Below, piece after piece: positions 4,760-5,026 of a DNA stretch of 5,026 bases (within the stretch, counting starts at the first letter, position 1; each line of letters begins with the position of its first letter). The notes under the pieces are model-generated. The model made no database searches, was not told where the DNA came from, and was given only the letters and a program-made list of their open reading frames with translations. The stretch spans positions 1-5,026 of the forward strand of contig JAGADB010000171.1 in NCBI GenBank assembly GCA_017613815.1. Direction: 5' to 3'. The stretch comes from Clostridia bacterium (lineage in GTDB: Bacteria; Bacillota; Clostridia; Oscillospirales; CAG-382). Made by a program: the position numbers and the translations under genes.

Positions 4760-4984
4760 TTAAAGTTTCTTTTCGATAAAATCGGCTACGTCCTTTACCG
4801 TTTTGAGAGTAAGCGCTTCCTCGTCGGAAACGGTTATGCCGAAATTCTCTTCCAGAGCCATAAGCATATCGACTATTTCAAGAGAATCGGCTCCGAGGTC
4901 TTCAACTATATTCGTGTCTTCGTCAATCGTAGAAGGATCGACTCTGAACTGTTTAGTAAGCAATTCAATAATCTTTTCTGCCAT
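4760..4984 (-). CDS. acpP: Acyl carrier protein
   Basis: The carrier that holds growing acyl chains on a phosphopantetheine arm during type II fatty acid synthesis in the cytoplasm. It is 74 residues, the normal length, acidic, and has the DSLE attachment motif (33-36) with Ser34 as the modified residue, inside the family signature LGADSLEIVDMLMALEENFGI. The helix-forming N-terminus and the final VKDVADFIEKKL are typical. An AGGAG site lies about 10 nt before the ATG. Firmicutes acpP is often followed by rnc and preceded by plsX or fabD; here it is followed by a terminator and rpiB, and what precedes it lies outside the window. A dedicated ACP for another pathway cannot be excluded, but the sequence looks like the housekeeping form. 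Confidence 0.95.
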   Translation of the reverse strand: MAEKIIELLTKQFRVDPSTIDEDTNIVEDLGADSLEIVDMLMALEENFGITVSDEEALTLKTVKDVADFIEKKL

Positions 4985-5026
4985 GTGATGTAAACTCCTG
5001 TCTGTACTCGTTTTTTTACTGTAAAC

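Noticed and set aside
4260..4993. Plus-strand frames at 4260-4694 and 4694-4993
   Set aside because: Antisense to rpiB and acpP, both secure calls. The second also crosses the acpP terminator.
1..5026. CRISPR array, insertion sequence, prophage or tRNA genes
   Set aside because: No regularly spaced repeats, transposase-like frame, phage gene, or tRNA cloverleaf with a TTCGA arm was seen on either strand by eye.

Overview
The window reads as a piece of a low-to-moderate GC Firmicutes chromosome, most likely from the class Clostridia. The evidence is strong Shine-Dalgarno sites of the GGAGG type, a SpoVG gene, a long Alu-containing SRP RNA of the Bacillus/Clostridium kind, and short intergenic gaps with strong intrinsic terminators. 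I cannot name a genus. SpoVG alone does not prove that the organism sporulates.

Layout from the right end, in the direction of most transcription (minus strand): acpP (acyl carrier protein) with its own terminator; rpiB (ribose-5-phosphate isomerase B) with a strong terminator; a gap with an imperfect hairpin; a gene for a highly diverged MogA/MoaB-like protein with its own promoter; an AT-rich control region; an OmpR/PhoB-type response regulator with no kinase beside it; its terminator; a short predicted small RNA with a near-consensus promoter and its own terminator; and the large SRP RNA (ffs/scr). Converging on the SRP RNA from the left is spoVG (plus strand). Divergent from spoVG is murC (minus strand), which lacks only its last codons because it runs off the left edge.

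Most genes are housekeeping: cell wall (murC), fatty acid synthesis (acpP), pentose phosphate metabolism (rpiB), protein targeting (SRP RNA) and regulation (spoVG, response regulator). They look like separate transcription units rather than one operon, because nearly every gap holds a terminator or a promoter-like sequence.

The two items most worth attention are (1) the roughly 82-nt three-hairpin small RNA at about 2140-2221, which I cannot match to a known family, and (2) the MogA/MoaB-like protein, whose phosphate-binding GGTG motif is changed to GCEG and whose two halves are separated by about 80 extra low-complexity residues.
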